Part shown: positions 24,213 to 36,600 of the stretch, one piece after another
How positions within the stretch are numbered: the stretch's first letter is position 1
How the letters are laid out: each line of letters starts with the position of its first letter
Assembly: GCA_963662175.1 (NCBI GenBank)
Contig: OY759215.1
Location: forward strand, 43,975,213-44,039,212
Length of the DNA: 64,000 nt
From: Aradus depressus
Taxonomy: Eukaryota; Arthropoda; Insecta; Hemiptera; Aradidae
Direction: 5' to 3'
Notes under the pieces: generated by a model
Told to the model about the DNA's origin: nothing
What the model saw: only the letters and a program-made list of their open reading frames with translations
Database searches by the model: none
Made by a program: the position numbers and the translations under genes

Positions 24213-25789
24213 CATTCCATTTTCACGTAAACAGATTGATTACTGGATGGGACAATGAGTAAAAGAGAAAGGCCGCTTCTGTACAAGACCGATAATTTCT
24301 GATTAAGCTAGGAATAACAATTAGTTGTGGGAGAAAAATAGCATTAAGGGGAGGGTTATACGACAGTACAGGTTCTTTTTGTTGAATTGCATTACATCAC
24401 ATTGGAGAGGTAAATGTGTATATTTCATTCATAAAACATCGTTGTACTCACTTTCGCCTAATGACTAGGAGAATTTGCACATTGACCGGTGAATGTGCAC
24501 ATTACTAAAGTATATACTTACCTACTTATGTTATTATTATTTTTCTTATATTCTTCACTAAGTGTGATACAAATTAATTGTTGTTTTTTGTTTGTTTGTT
24601 TTCTTATCCATGTATATTTAAACCATAATTGTGCCTTAACATATTATACTTATTTACAATTTATTTAAATAATGAAATCAACGCTTTATTTTCTTAAAAA
24701 AATACAGACCTGTTTCTAGTCACATTACAGACTTCTTTTTTGCCTATTTTTTTTTTTTTTTTCATGATAAAATTACTATTAATCTTCTAACAGAGGTTCT
24801 TACATTTTTTTGACATATCGAGCAATAAAGCCAACAGTAATTATAATTGATGGAATTGGAATTATTGCTTTGTCAATTTTTTTTAAATTTATATCATAGT
24901 TTAGCAATAACAGATAGAAACCAGGTTAAAAAAAATATATTTTATGGCAATATTTCAAGAAAGCGTGACGCTTAGGTGAAGAACCTCTTGTACTAGAATA
25001 GATACCTTGTATCTCCAATTTGTTTAGTTTATACGTAATTGTTATAACTTTCTTTTAAAATTAATAACGACAAATGTCTGCTATAATTTAAAAATAAAAA
25101 TTGAAAAAATAACTAAAATATGTTTTTATTCCTCATTTTCACATTATACATTTAATTTGGGCTTTAAATAAAAGTTTTTTACATTTTCCTCAAAGAATTT
25201 TGAAAATAAGTATACAATAACGCAGAGTTTCTGAAAGTGCAGTTTGCGATACCAATCTTTATCATAACAATTGTTGGAACATCTGATTGAATTTTCACGT
25301 CAAAAACCAACCAGTCGATGCTCAAAATTGAGTAAACGTCATTTAGAAAACAAAAAAAGCAAGATGAATGGGGGGACTCAGGTCGTTGAATGAAACCTAA
25401 TCTCACAATTGTGAACCAGTGATTTCGTCCTTTCACTATTTTCTGAAAAGATGAAATTTCAAGTGTTTAATAACAAAAGTTCGATAAATAAAAATAAAAT
25501 AATACTCAACAATAATGAAACGAGGGGAAAATGAAGAAAAACACAAGTATAAAATTTCATATTTATTAAAAATCATGATCAATTGCAAAACAAATTTCCT
25601 AAGCAATATCATATATTAAAGTTATTAATAATATAAATCACAGAAGGGAAAAAAGGTTTTTATATAAAGGTAATGGATTGATTGATCTGCGCATAAGCTT
25701 AAAATATATAATATTTATTTAAAAGGTAAGTAGCGTACTTCGGATATAATAAGCTAAACTAATAGAAAAATACACAAAAATTAAGAGTT

Positions 25790-25882
25790 ATGTACCATAG
25801 TAACTATTACTATTTACATACAAGTACCATAGTAACTATTACTATTTACAAAAAGTACCATAGTAACTATTACTATTTACAT
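25790..25882. repeat. Three-copy 30-bp tandem repeat
   Basis: GTACCATAGTAACTATTACT plus ATTTACA repeated three times with short variable joints. Confidence 0.8.
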
Positions 25883-28800
25883 ATAGATAAAATGTCTTCA
25901 TATGTTAGTTACTTGTTGATTTTTAGAGGGCGAACAACCACTCACAGTATTATCGCCCAACTTCTTAATACAGCGTTGGCACCATGCTAAACTATCGAAT
26001 GTGAAATTGTATAGTTTTCAGAAAAGCAAAACGAACAGTTTCCAAGTTGAATTTAAAATAATAAGCATTCAGTTCATTATTCTTGTTTTGCCAATTGATA
26101 TTTAAGCATAAATATAATTGATATTTAAACAAATATAATTAAATACATTAAAAGCTTATTCGTTTCTATACAAGTTCTAAACTTTCACATTTACTAACAG
26201 TAAGAGACATCAATGAAGTGAACATTCACAATTGGAAACCAGAGATTGTGACTCATTCAACACATAACATTATTGCACTCTTGGGGTCAGGTAGAAAACA
26301 GCATTGACTAAAGAGTGAAAGTTCGTAAATTTACATTGTACAAAAAATAGATGATGGAGAAGTATTAACTGGTGCAAAATTAAGAATGTACACTTATTCT
26401 TCGTATAAGGGAAAAAAAGTGGTCAGTTCCAGTCTTGCAATCAGAAAGACAGATTCGAAAGTGTCACTGTGTGCATGACATCGAGTTTTATTGTAAACTG
26501 CCGGGAATGATTTTTTTTTTTTAAAATATTCGTTAAGGTTAGTATGGTGCTGACGGTGGAAGTATTTGTCTGAACGACCAGTCACACTGAATAACCGCTT
26601 ACAGTAGAATTTCCTGAGGATTTGAGTTAGCGTTCTAATGTAGCCGATATCTGGGAGGGTGTTCTGTAAGTTACTCTCAGAATTTCTTTCGAATGTCTAA
26701 TAATTTTTATTTTCGGATAATTACCAATTTGTACAGGTGTATTGGTCAGAAATTCATGAGGCTACTTAAAGAAAAAGAAGAAAAAAAAAGTATTTAAAAT
26801 AAAAAGTTGCCTGCATACAGACGTTTTAATACACAAATACAAGGAATGATATAAATATTACAAAAGATATATAAATGAATTTTATAATTCTTGAGATAAT
26901 GATTTAATAAAAAGACAAACACTTAAGAGATTGTATTATTATTTTCTTTATAAAATAACAAAAGAAGGATCAGTCTTCTAATTTTTTCTCAGACTTCAAA
27001 GGCGAAAAAATGAACTATTCCAACTCCAGATGTCCGAAAAGTCCTCCTTCCACCTGGGTGGGTCTCAGTTTAGAAGTAACCATAACGTGAAAAAAATAAA
27101 GTGTACCTCGTTTCCTTGAATATCACGGAACTGCTCATTTTGTCGAAAACTCGATTAGTTCCATCCATGTACGATCAGATAAAAGCTCACAAATCGATTG
27201 CGAAGTTCAACAATGTATCGCGGAAATAACTGTTTTTGTTTGGTGAAATCACTTCTTTCTAAATGGTTGTCCTGTTCAGGTACGTTATTCTATTCTGCAT
27301 CTCATTTGGAATGAAAAAAGTAAGGAATTAAAGATTGAAATTTGATTTGAATACAAACAGAATGTACCTGGATTACGCATTAGCTGTCGACTAATTGGTT
27401 AATTACGATTATTTATGGCACTATTCAGCGGTCGGAGACACTATTTTAACATGTCTATCATAGTTCAGTGAAGAATCCATTGTCTACGGTTTTACAGATG
27501 GTAAGGCTGTGAATAAGAGGTGATATCCTCATCGAACAATAGGTAACAGGCGTTCATAGCCAGATTTTGCACGGGGCCATGGCTCCAGGGCCTCCACCAA
27601 GTAACAAGTGGTAGCCAACGATTTTTTACTTTCGAACCACAAAAAATTTTTTTTAAAAAGTTCTGAAACCCCAATAAATATAGAAAATTGTTTTGAACGA
27701 AAATTTTGCAAAATAATATACAATCTACTTTTTGCAATGCAGAAATATCTGTTCGCATATACTCATCAAATCTCATGCTTCTCAGTTTAGAAAATGATAT
27801 TCCTCGTAATTTGAATTTTGATGACCTTATAACCACTTTTGCGAATAAAAAATATCTTAGAGAAACTTTTATTTAAGCAAAATTATGACAATAAACATTT
27901 CTAATTTATTGGGTTTATAATTGAGTTCTTTCTCAGACATAGAAAATTTTAGGGGGCCTCCACCGGGCGCTGGCCTTATCTTAGGGCCTCAGAATTCTAA
28001 ATTCGCCCTGGGCGTACTTTTGAAGAGACTAGTAGAGGATTTTGCGAAACTTTTACAGTTAATGAAACAACCCGCAATGATCGAATATCATATTGTCAAA
28101 CACCGTCGCTAATTCTGATTTGAGGTCAATCCTTACCATTTAGTTTTTTTTACCTCTTAATAATATTGCACTCTCCCATTACTAAATGTTCCAAATGAGC
28201 AGCCCAGCATATAGGATTTTTTTTTCGGTGGGGGCCCAAACCTGAGTGTCAATTTTGTCTAGTGTAAAACTTGATATTACAATATAAACTAGTTTTGGTT
28301 GGCCTTGTACAGAAGAATGACTACCAGCAGCACAACCAAGAGAGAAGTAATTCCATCAAACATTTAATTTTATTGTCCTTGGAAGAACTCTCCAAAAACT
28401 GTGATTTCCAAGATAAATTGAACTTTATAATTGATATGTTGGATTATTTCTGATCGTATTGGGATGCATTTTTAATCAATCGATATAATTTTCTACAAAG
28501 TTGAAAAATGAATTTTTCCTGATTTATTCAAGGAAACTTGGAATAAAACGTGCATTTTTTATTTTATTTTTCTCACTTTTACTCCCCAACAGTCCGCGGT
28601 AGAAGGGGACACATACCGTTCAACATACTTCTCCGCCTCGGACTTACAGTCACTTGAGTTCGTTCCAAACAGCTTTAGTAAATGCTGCCCCTGTGGTATG
28701 GCCAGCAGCCCTCTATAAGAAGTGAAGTTATGGAGATGGCCTAGGCTCTACTAGAGTAAACTTGATTGGAAAGAACTTTAGTAAGTTATTACGAAAAGGA

Positions 28801-29090
28801 AAGCATCTCAGAAATACAACAATTTACCATAAAGAGATTGTTTTGCCTTAAGTACTTAAAAAGACATCCTAAATTAAGAAAAAAAATGTCAATCATTTAT
28901 TCGATTGGTTTATTTTTATAAATTTTCCATTTTAAGTTTCCTGTAGAGATGAACAGGTTTCTGTTTGTGCCAGTAGAGGGAGGTAGAGGCCAGGAGAAGA
29001 AAAACTAGAAGAGTTGAGGTCACCATCGCTGAAACATTATCATCCCTTAAGAACATTGAAACATATTCACCGCATTAGGTTCATAATAAA

Positions 29091-29661
29091 TAGAGCCCAG
29101 GTTCCCGTGCAATTTCATTTTTTTTTTTTGCTTGCACGTCCAGATTAATATACATAAATTTTATTTTGCACGAAATTGCACGTTTTTATCTTTTTTTGCA
29201 AAATTTTATTTCGTTTTAGGTTTCTACTGCACAAAATTGCATATTTGGTCGTAATTAGAAAATTTATTTGTAAATTAGATTGAAAATGTATACACTTGTT
29301 AATCGATAAATTTATCACAGTTTTGAAAAAAAAATTCCGGATATGACCAACTCAAAAAGTACAATGCGGCCATAAATGGTGAAGATATTGGATTGGATCA
29401 ACAACCTGACAGTATAAGCTTCACAAAATGCCCATATTTTTTATAAATTGTATAAATATAAATAAATTCCTTTAGGCTTTTTATTTTATAGATTTATTTT
29501 TAAACCTTACCCAATTTTATGCTGATAAAAGAGTTATTTAATTTATAAATTATATCCAATTTTTTTTTTTTCGCAGAAACGCAGGATTTTTTTTGTTGCA
29601 TGTGTTGGCGTTTTTATTGCACGTTTGTCTAATTTTTTTACTGCACGAAATCCTGGCTCTA
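29091..29661. mobile_element. hAT-like non-autonomous element
   Basis: 571 bp with inverted ends (TAGAGCC, CCAGG, GTGCA) and flanking 8-mers ATAATAAA / ATAATGAA (7 of 8 match). Many GCACGAAATTGCA-type subterminal motifs inside, as in hAT subterminal repeats. No transposase ORF. Confidence 0.5.
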
Positions 29662-30460
29662 ATAATGAACATTCAAAGCCATATTTGCGGGTCAGTCCAT
29701 TCCACTGCACCATTTTTAGGTTAGAAAAAATGTACCATTCCAGTTGATGTGGGGCGGAGGAGTCAAAAATGATTTTAGACATTTTTTTTACCTAAGACCT
29801 TCGCGCGGAGGATTGGAAGGAGTTGCATGAAAATTACATACATAAGGGTATGTGTTTTGTTTCATATGTCCTACCTACCCTTAATGAAAATATATTGACA
29901 TTTGAAAATGATGAAAAATACGCATTTTTCCTGGATTGTATCTCCTTTATGACCCTAAAATGTCAAGAAATCAGCCTCATAATTTTTCTACTAGTTCTAT
30001 GGTTATGGATGAGTTCAGCCATAGAGAAATGTCGACTAAAAAAAAATTCGTCGAATAAATCAACCAAGTTTCAGACACCCTCTGAAAACAATTCACTGAT
30101 TTAGTTGAAAATCAATATGTGTCATCATTCAGGAACTTCTGAATCATACTAAACTTCGTAATGATATACTCGTATTTGTTACATCGACAGTTATTAAGCT
30201 TTTTGAGTTCGAATACCCTCCCAGGATCGCCCACTTTCTTCTGGCATTTGACTGAAAATTGATTGGGACCGTCCTTATGACGTTTTGAATTTACATATAA
30301 AATTTAGTGTCGAAACTTTCATTACTTGGGTAGTTTTTTTTTTGAGTTAAGTTCCCTTCCCCCATTACCGCTATCTCTTTGACCGATTTGGCTGAAAATA
30401 AGTGTCGTCCATATTGGATTCAGGATACACATATAAAATGTAAAAACCGTGACGTTAGTA

Positions 30461-30658
30461 TTACCTACCAAATATGGCAAGAGAGTTGTAGGGCTGGTCA
30501 GAGGTGAGGTCGAACAGTTGATGAGAGTGACACTCGGACTCCCAATCCTCGGGGATCACGTCCTGAAGGAGCTTCACAAACTTCTCCAGGGGGCAAGCTG
30601 CCGTACATCCAGGGATCACCATTACATTTGGATCACTTGATGTATTTTTGTACAACAC
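30461..30658 (-). CDS. Acid phosphatase A terminal exon 7
   Basis: 65 codons plus [41 protein letters not shown], then a 17-residue tail ending IFGR. It aligns residue for residue with exon 7 of paralogue B up to the tail. Acceptor tttttctag, phase 0. It lies 10.8 kb from exon 6, but no other terminal exon is visible between them. Confidence 0.88.
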   Translation of the reverse strand: MLYKNTSSDPNVMVIPGCTAACPLEKFVKLLQDVIPEDWESECHSHQLFDLTSDQPYNSLAIFGR

Positions 30659-33600
30659 CTAGAAAAAGTAAATATTAATCTATAGATTGATCAACAGAGG
30701 ACCTTCATGATCCAAGCTAATGAGATTACACGACTTTTCCAATTGTCTTGTTTAAAATTATAATTCTTCAGTAGGTTGTGTAAAGAGATTTGGTAGTAAT
30801 TATTAGAGTAGGAAAACCTTTAGTTGATCTGATACACCTTATCTCTGCTAATATTGTGAAACAATAAAAATGAATAAAGACTATTTTTTTTTTAAATAAT
30901 GCATAATTCACAAAATATTTACAATAAATGGAAGTACATTCGGCATTTCTACTAGCCGAATACTCAGCACGATTGCTACTCCTGAAAAGTAACTGTTTCG
31001 GGTTATTCTTCCCATCATTGCCATAATTTAATTCATATACGATAAAAAGAACGGATAATAATTTAAATTTCTGAAACTAAAGATTTATCAAATTAATTAG
31101 TCTCCCGTAATATAACTATGATTGAGTAAGAAACTATATTTTACGTATAAACCATATAAGAACAAGGTTATTATTTTTTCATTATTTCTCATTCCTATTA
31201 TTATTGATGTAAATTTAATTTAATTATTTTATTTTAATTTTTTTTAAATATTTATTAATTTATATTTGTTTAATGTATATTTTTTATATTTGTTATTGTT
31301 TTCTTTCTCTTTTCTATATGTCGCACATTGAAAACTGATGAAGGAAACGTCCCGAAATATTTTTGTCATAGACACTTCCGGAAAAGTTATAAAAAATTTA
31401 TTTAATTTTTATTTTAAAAAAAATATATCTACTGTATTTATTAATATTTTTATTTTTGTACTTATAAATTTTCAAGTATTTATTTATTAATTTGTTATTA
31501 ATTTAATTGTTTTTTAATAGTATTGTTATTATCTTCTCGATAGAACACCTCAGAAGGCTGCCATTGATCAACTCCCAAATTCCATTGAATCCTAAAGATG
31601 TGCGCTATCTTGGAGTGCACCTTTGGCACAAGACTAACATGACCGCCTACACATCAACACAAAACTCCAACAAGCACACACACGATCAGGCTCATCTACC
31701 CACTCATAAACAGGAATACACCACTCAGACACATCTTTACTTTTCAAAACACTAATACTTCCACTCTCAACCTACACTCGCCCCGTATGGTTCTGCACTA
31801 GCCACACCAATATAACAAGATTAGAGACATTTCAAAACAAAGTCCTCCGGACAGCGATGAACGCACCTTGGTTTCTCAGGAACATCCAAATCCATCGGAA
31901 ACTGGGAGTTGCTTCTTTTGCAGCCCACATTGAAAAACTGACCCGAGACTTGGGACGGTCTGCCAGCCTGCTCTGGTGCGGTCCACTAGTCTAGACCAGC
32001 CTGTAGCATGCAGACTGCAGCCGAGACTGTACCAAGACTTTTTATTTTAAATGTTCATGTTCCATTTGTGTAAAGTACATGTTTAGTACTGGCCCAAATA
32101 AAAATGTTTTTCTTCTTCTATTAATAATCACATGTGTGTCAGACTCTAAGAGTTAATATCTGTTTATGTATCTAATTTATAAGCTATCTCAATGTATACA
32201 TTGTTATGACGATTCCTTCCTATTACCATGTTTTGGTTTAACGGACCATATTATCAGGAAATTAAAATTATTATACAAGTCCTTTTTATAATATACCATG
32301 AAATTAATTATCACGATTTATACAAAAGTATGATAATAGGAAGAATAACCCGAAACGATTACTTTGTATGACTACCACGCTCAGAGAATACTCGAAAAGT
32401 TTGTGTGTTAATAAATAAATAGAGAGTGTATCTACTTCAATAAAATTGGTTTTCCCAAAAAATACACTGAATCCTGAATTGTCACAAAAAAATATAATTT
32501 AGAAATGTTATCAGATTCCGTCCGTAGACGAACATTATTGATAATATCATAAGATGGAGTGGTTAGAGGGATATAGAGCTTACTTTTCTATTACGATTTC
32601 AGTTAACGTAACTTTAAGCACCACGGCCGGTTTACGTGAAATCGTGTAGAGCGTTGGAGGGGGGAGGGGGAGAAGAACAGTGGACTGTATTTTCAAACAG
32701 GACAGTTACGTAAATGAAATATGAATTTACCAGAGTCCAGAATCAGTCTGGCTTCTTACAGATGCATCTAAAATAAACATAAAATGCTGGCCAGCGGTTC
32801 GTTATCAATAAATATCTGGATACCTGGTGCGTTAAAAACTGCATAGTGGAACGCAGTCAGGGAGTTTCCTCATCGCAAAAAGAGAGACTCCAAGGCCTCT
32901 TCAGAAGAAAACGACTAACTGGGACTTCGGAGGGAAGCGATTACCTGGGGCTTCGGGAGGAAGCGACTAACTATACACTCGATTTATTTAGGGAAGCGAT
33001 TAACTGGGGCTTCGAAGAGAAGCGACTAACTGGGACTTCGGAGAGAAGCAATTACCTGGGGCTTCAGGGGGAAGCGACTAACTATACACTCGATTTATTT
33101 AGGGAAGCGATTAATTGGGGCTTCGGAGAGAAGCGAGTAACAAACTGACGGGGGCTTCGGGAGGAACGGATAGTCAACTACGGGGGCTTTGGGTGGAAAG
33201 GATGAAATTATATTTTAAAAATGCATTATACAATGTTAATAAAAAATAAAGTAATGCCATCTCTGGACACAACGAGGGACTGAGACGCCGCAGAATACAA
33301 TTAACCAGAACAGTAATCAAATGACGACAATGGAATATTATCAATATTCGATATCTTCATACTATCGAGAGTTATGGTGTTCACAGGCGCACAGACACGT
33401 TTCTTTTTTGTTATCAGCGTGTCGGAAAACATGAAATGATACCACAATAAGGCAACCAGCTGAATCCAGCAGTTTAACAAAAGAAAGTCTTGAAATATGG
33501 GGACCGCCTTGTCATAAAATATCTCACAGCTTGACAATTTAGCTTAGGTAGGAATGTCTGACGTCATGGGGAACACCAGGAGGGAGGGTAAGGGGTTCCT

Positions 33601-36600
33601 CGAGAGGCTGACATTCTGTAATATTAACTTAGTCTTATCTCTTAAGCTTTTGGCTGAGGATGGTAGAAATACCGAAAGTACTCCCATGTAAATATAGTTG
33701 GTGAAATTAGACAATATCATAAATAAACAAGTTTTATCCTTTCAAGTTCAAAAGAAAGTCTGTCCTTATATTTAGTTATTATGACTCATGCCCGGGCTTT
33801 AACTAAGAGGTTAAATCGCCTACTACAAAAGATCGCTCTAGTGCACATAAGCCCGACTCTACTATGGGAATTTTGCCTAATCTAAATTTTTATTCACTTA
33901 GGGTAGGAGTTACTTCAACGAGTACCTGACGACGTACAGGCTCGGACCTATCGCTTAACGTTCCATCCGAAGGACGAAGTGCTAAAGTTTATTTTACCTG
34001 CCAGATAAAATAAACTAAAAGCCTCGGCCGGGTTTTGAACCCGCGACCTTGAGCTCAGTAAGTAAGCACGCATACAACTGAGCTACCGGCGCCCTCCTTA
34101 TGTTTAATAAGGAGTACAAAATACATGCATATTTTTTTTTTGATCATGAATTTATCTAGTTTATAATTGTTCACTACAGGTATTCCTTAACTTTACAAAA
34201 AGTGTACATGTAATAGTTTCAATAGTGTCTAAGATATCACAAAGAGACTGAAGGACAAAGGTTCTACACATGTTAAAAGGGTTTCTTCTTTTCTTTCACC
34301 TATGAAATATATATATATATATTTTTTTTGTCGTATATTTATAAAGATACGGGGATACAACAACCAGCATCTAAGATGGTATGTATAGATATGATATGAA
34401 TGGCGTGTGAGAGGAAGGCCACCCAGTGGTAAATCCTCGGAACGAAAATTTATCTTAATTATAAAGAAAAAAAAAAAGATAAATAATAATAAACTAAATA
34501 AAAAGGAATTTAAAGACAATTTTGATGGATGGGTAGTAAGACAGGCAATAAAAGTAAAGGAAAATAATGTTGAGAATATTAATATCGAATATGATTCAAG
34601 GTGGCAGTAAGTCGCGGTTCCACCTTCTCTTCAACCTTCGTGGGGGTCATGTGGTAATTGTAAAAATAATGTAAGTATTTCTGGGTTTGCATTTGTGTAA
34701 AGTTTGCTAGTTTCTATTGTTTCGGATACTGTCTGTATCAAGAGATCGTTACGAAGCGTTCCGTTGTTAATGTACACACCGCACTGTGTTATCAGTCTGA
34801 GGGTTTTTGACTGAAACGCCTCAATTCGTTTAATGTTGGATGTTTTTGCTGAACCGTTGCCTATAAAATATTTAAAAAATATTAATTAAAAGTACAAATA
34901 TTTTACAATTTTTCGAAATAATCTACTTAATGTTTCCGCTGTATAAAGACAAATTCTAATATATAATTACTAGTAAATTTAACTGGCACCTCCGATTATG
35001 CATAAGTGAGAACTTCGGAAAATAGCGAATCTTTAATTATTTCAAAAAGTCAATAATCAATAAAAAAAAAGGAAATTAATGGAAGGAGAATTCAAATGAA
35101 AATTCTTAAACCGTTCCAATAAAAAGGAGTATAACAAGTAATTATTTTCATTTTGTTGTATTTCAGCTAAACAATACAAGCTTAGTTACATTATTATCCG
35201 GTAGAAGTAGTTAAAATTCTAACTATAACTTTTATGAATACATTAGGTTTATCACTTGAAAATAACAAGCATACAGGTGCATTAAGACAATAGAAATAAG
35301 TTATACAACATCAGCTAACATCACAACATCACGTTCCATAGATTCACTGTGATGATCTAATAAGCTGAAATCACTAACTATGGAATGGTAACTGTAAGCA
35401 CAATTTAAATAATATAGTTCGCGTAATTTGATGCAGGCATCTCAATGGACTTAGTACAACTTACAGGAGCTGAGTCTGATGCAGAATAGTATGGAGTATG
35501 CTTCCTCATTTTCACCTAATTTATATGACACTTTTAAAGGACAATGAAGTAATAAAATATATGTGATGTGGCTATTACAGGACTTTCTTATACCAACAAC
35601 GCTTACAGCATCATTCTCTCTCCACCTCCCCTTCTCAAAATCATTTAACACTTGCTTCACTGGGTCAACAGTAGTTTTTGTTTCATTGTACAGTGTAATT
35701 CTGTGAGTGACTTTCTTATACGCAGTATGAAATGATTTTGAGAAGGTGAGAGGGAGAGAGATCTGTAAGCATGATTCGTATTAGACAATCCCGTAATGGC
35801 CATATCACATATATTTTTATTTTGTCATTGTTTTTATAATTTTATTAAAAATTACCAATAATAAAAAAAAAATTATAATTCGTTGCTGCAATTTAAACAT
35901 TACATTGAAATATTTCCTACGGAAATGTATTTTACTTTCTTTGAGGAGCTGTAACTTTCGTCATATTGGTCCTACCCCAAGTGATCTGAGGACACATCGA
36001 TTGAAAATTTAATAAGGAACATTTTTGATAAAAAACAATTTTTCGTGGCCTCAATCAGGGATGGCATCCAGAATGCCTTGTCCCTGGAGGAGGCCAGCGG
36101 GATGTACCTAAGCCAGGCTTTCCCGGAGGACGACCCGGCAGGGGATACACCTACCCAACATAACATCAGGTGTGCTGCCCGTGACTTGCCGGACACGGAG
36201 GACGCCCCTGATTGGGACGAGCTAGATCTGACCCTGGTAATTAGGAGGCAGAAGAGTGGCGGCGCCCCAGGGAGCGATCTCATGGACGCGGCCATAATCA
36301 AGAAAGCTTTCCCGGTCATTAAGTCAGATCTGCTCTATCTATACAATGCCTGTCTAAGACGGGGCCACTTCCCGAGTGCTTGGAAGCGAGCCATGGTGTG
36401 ATCGTTTGTCAAGCCTGGGGATAGGGACCTTTCGTTGGCAGGCAGTTACAGACCGATCAGCCTTCTGTCTCTGTTCGGCAAGATACTGGAAGGACTCATC
36501 CTCGACCGAATCCGCACCCAAGTATACGCCTTCGTATCCCCTAGACAGTATGGTTGCTTGAGGGGCAGGTCAACCGAGGACGCGTTGATAACGCTGAGGT

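Larger units (their letters stand above)
22966..24510. mobile_element. Composite inverted-end element with nested hairpin and SINE
   Basis: Left end GAATGTGCATATTTCCCGG with GAATGTGTACATTTGCC; the right end in reverse reads TAATGTGCACATTCACCGG, CAATGTGCAAATTC. Inside are a second inverted repeat (arms about 23035-23110 and 23600-23680, sharing AAAATGACCG), a (TA)n run, the SINE at 23229-23557 and a four-copy tandem repeat. No coding capacity seen. Confidence 0.45.
22686..30460. other. Intergenic region between NRAMP and phosphatase A
   Basis: Convergent gene ends. Contains the composite element, tandem repeats, and the hAT-like element. Between 25900 and 28900 I see no supported gene. A GGGCCTCCACC-containing repeat occurs near 27590 and 27955. 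The open frames at 29823-30104 and 28271-28453 have no recognisable domain. Confidence 0.6.

Noticed and set aside
25790..25882. A CRISPR array
   Set aside because: Only three 30-bp units with almost no spacer, in a eukaryotic intergenic region.
27921..28112. A repeat-like GGGCCTCCACC segment as a gene
   Set aside because: The motif also appears near 27590 and the frame has no conserved features; likely an old repeat.
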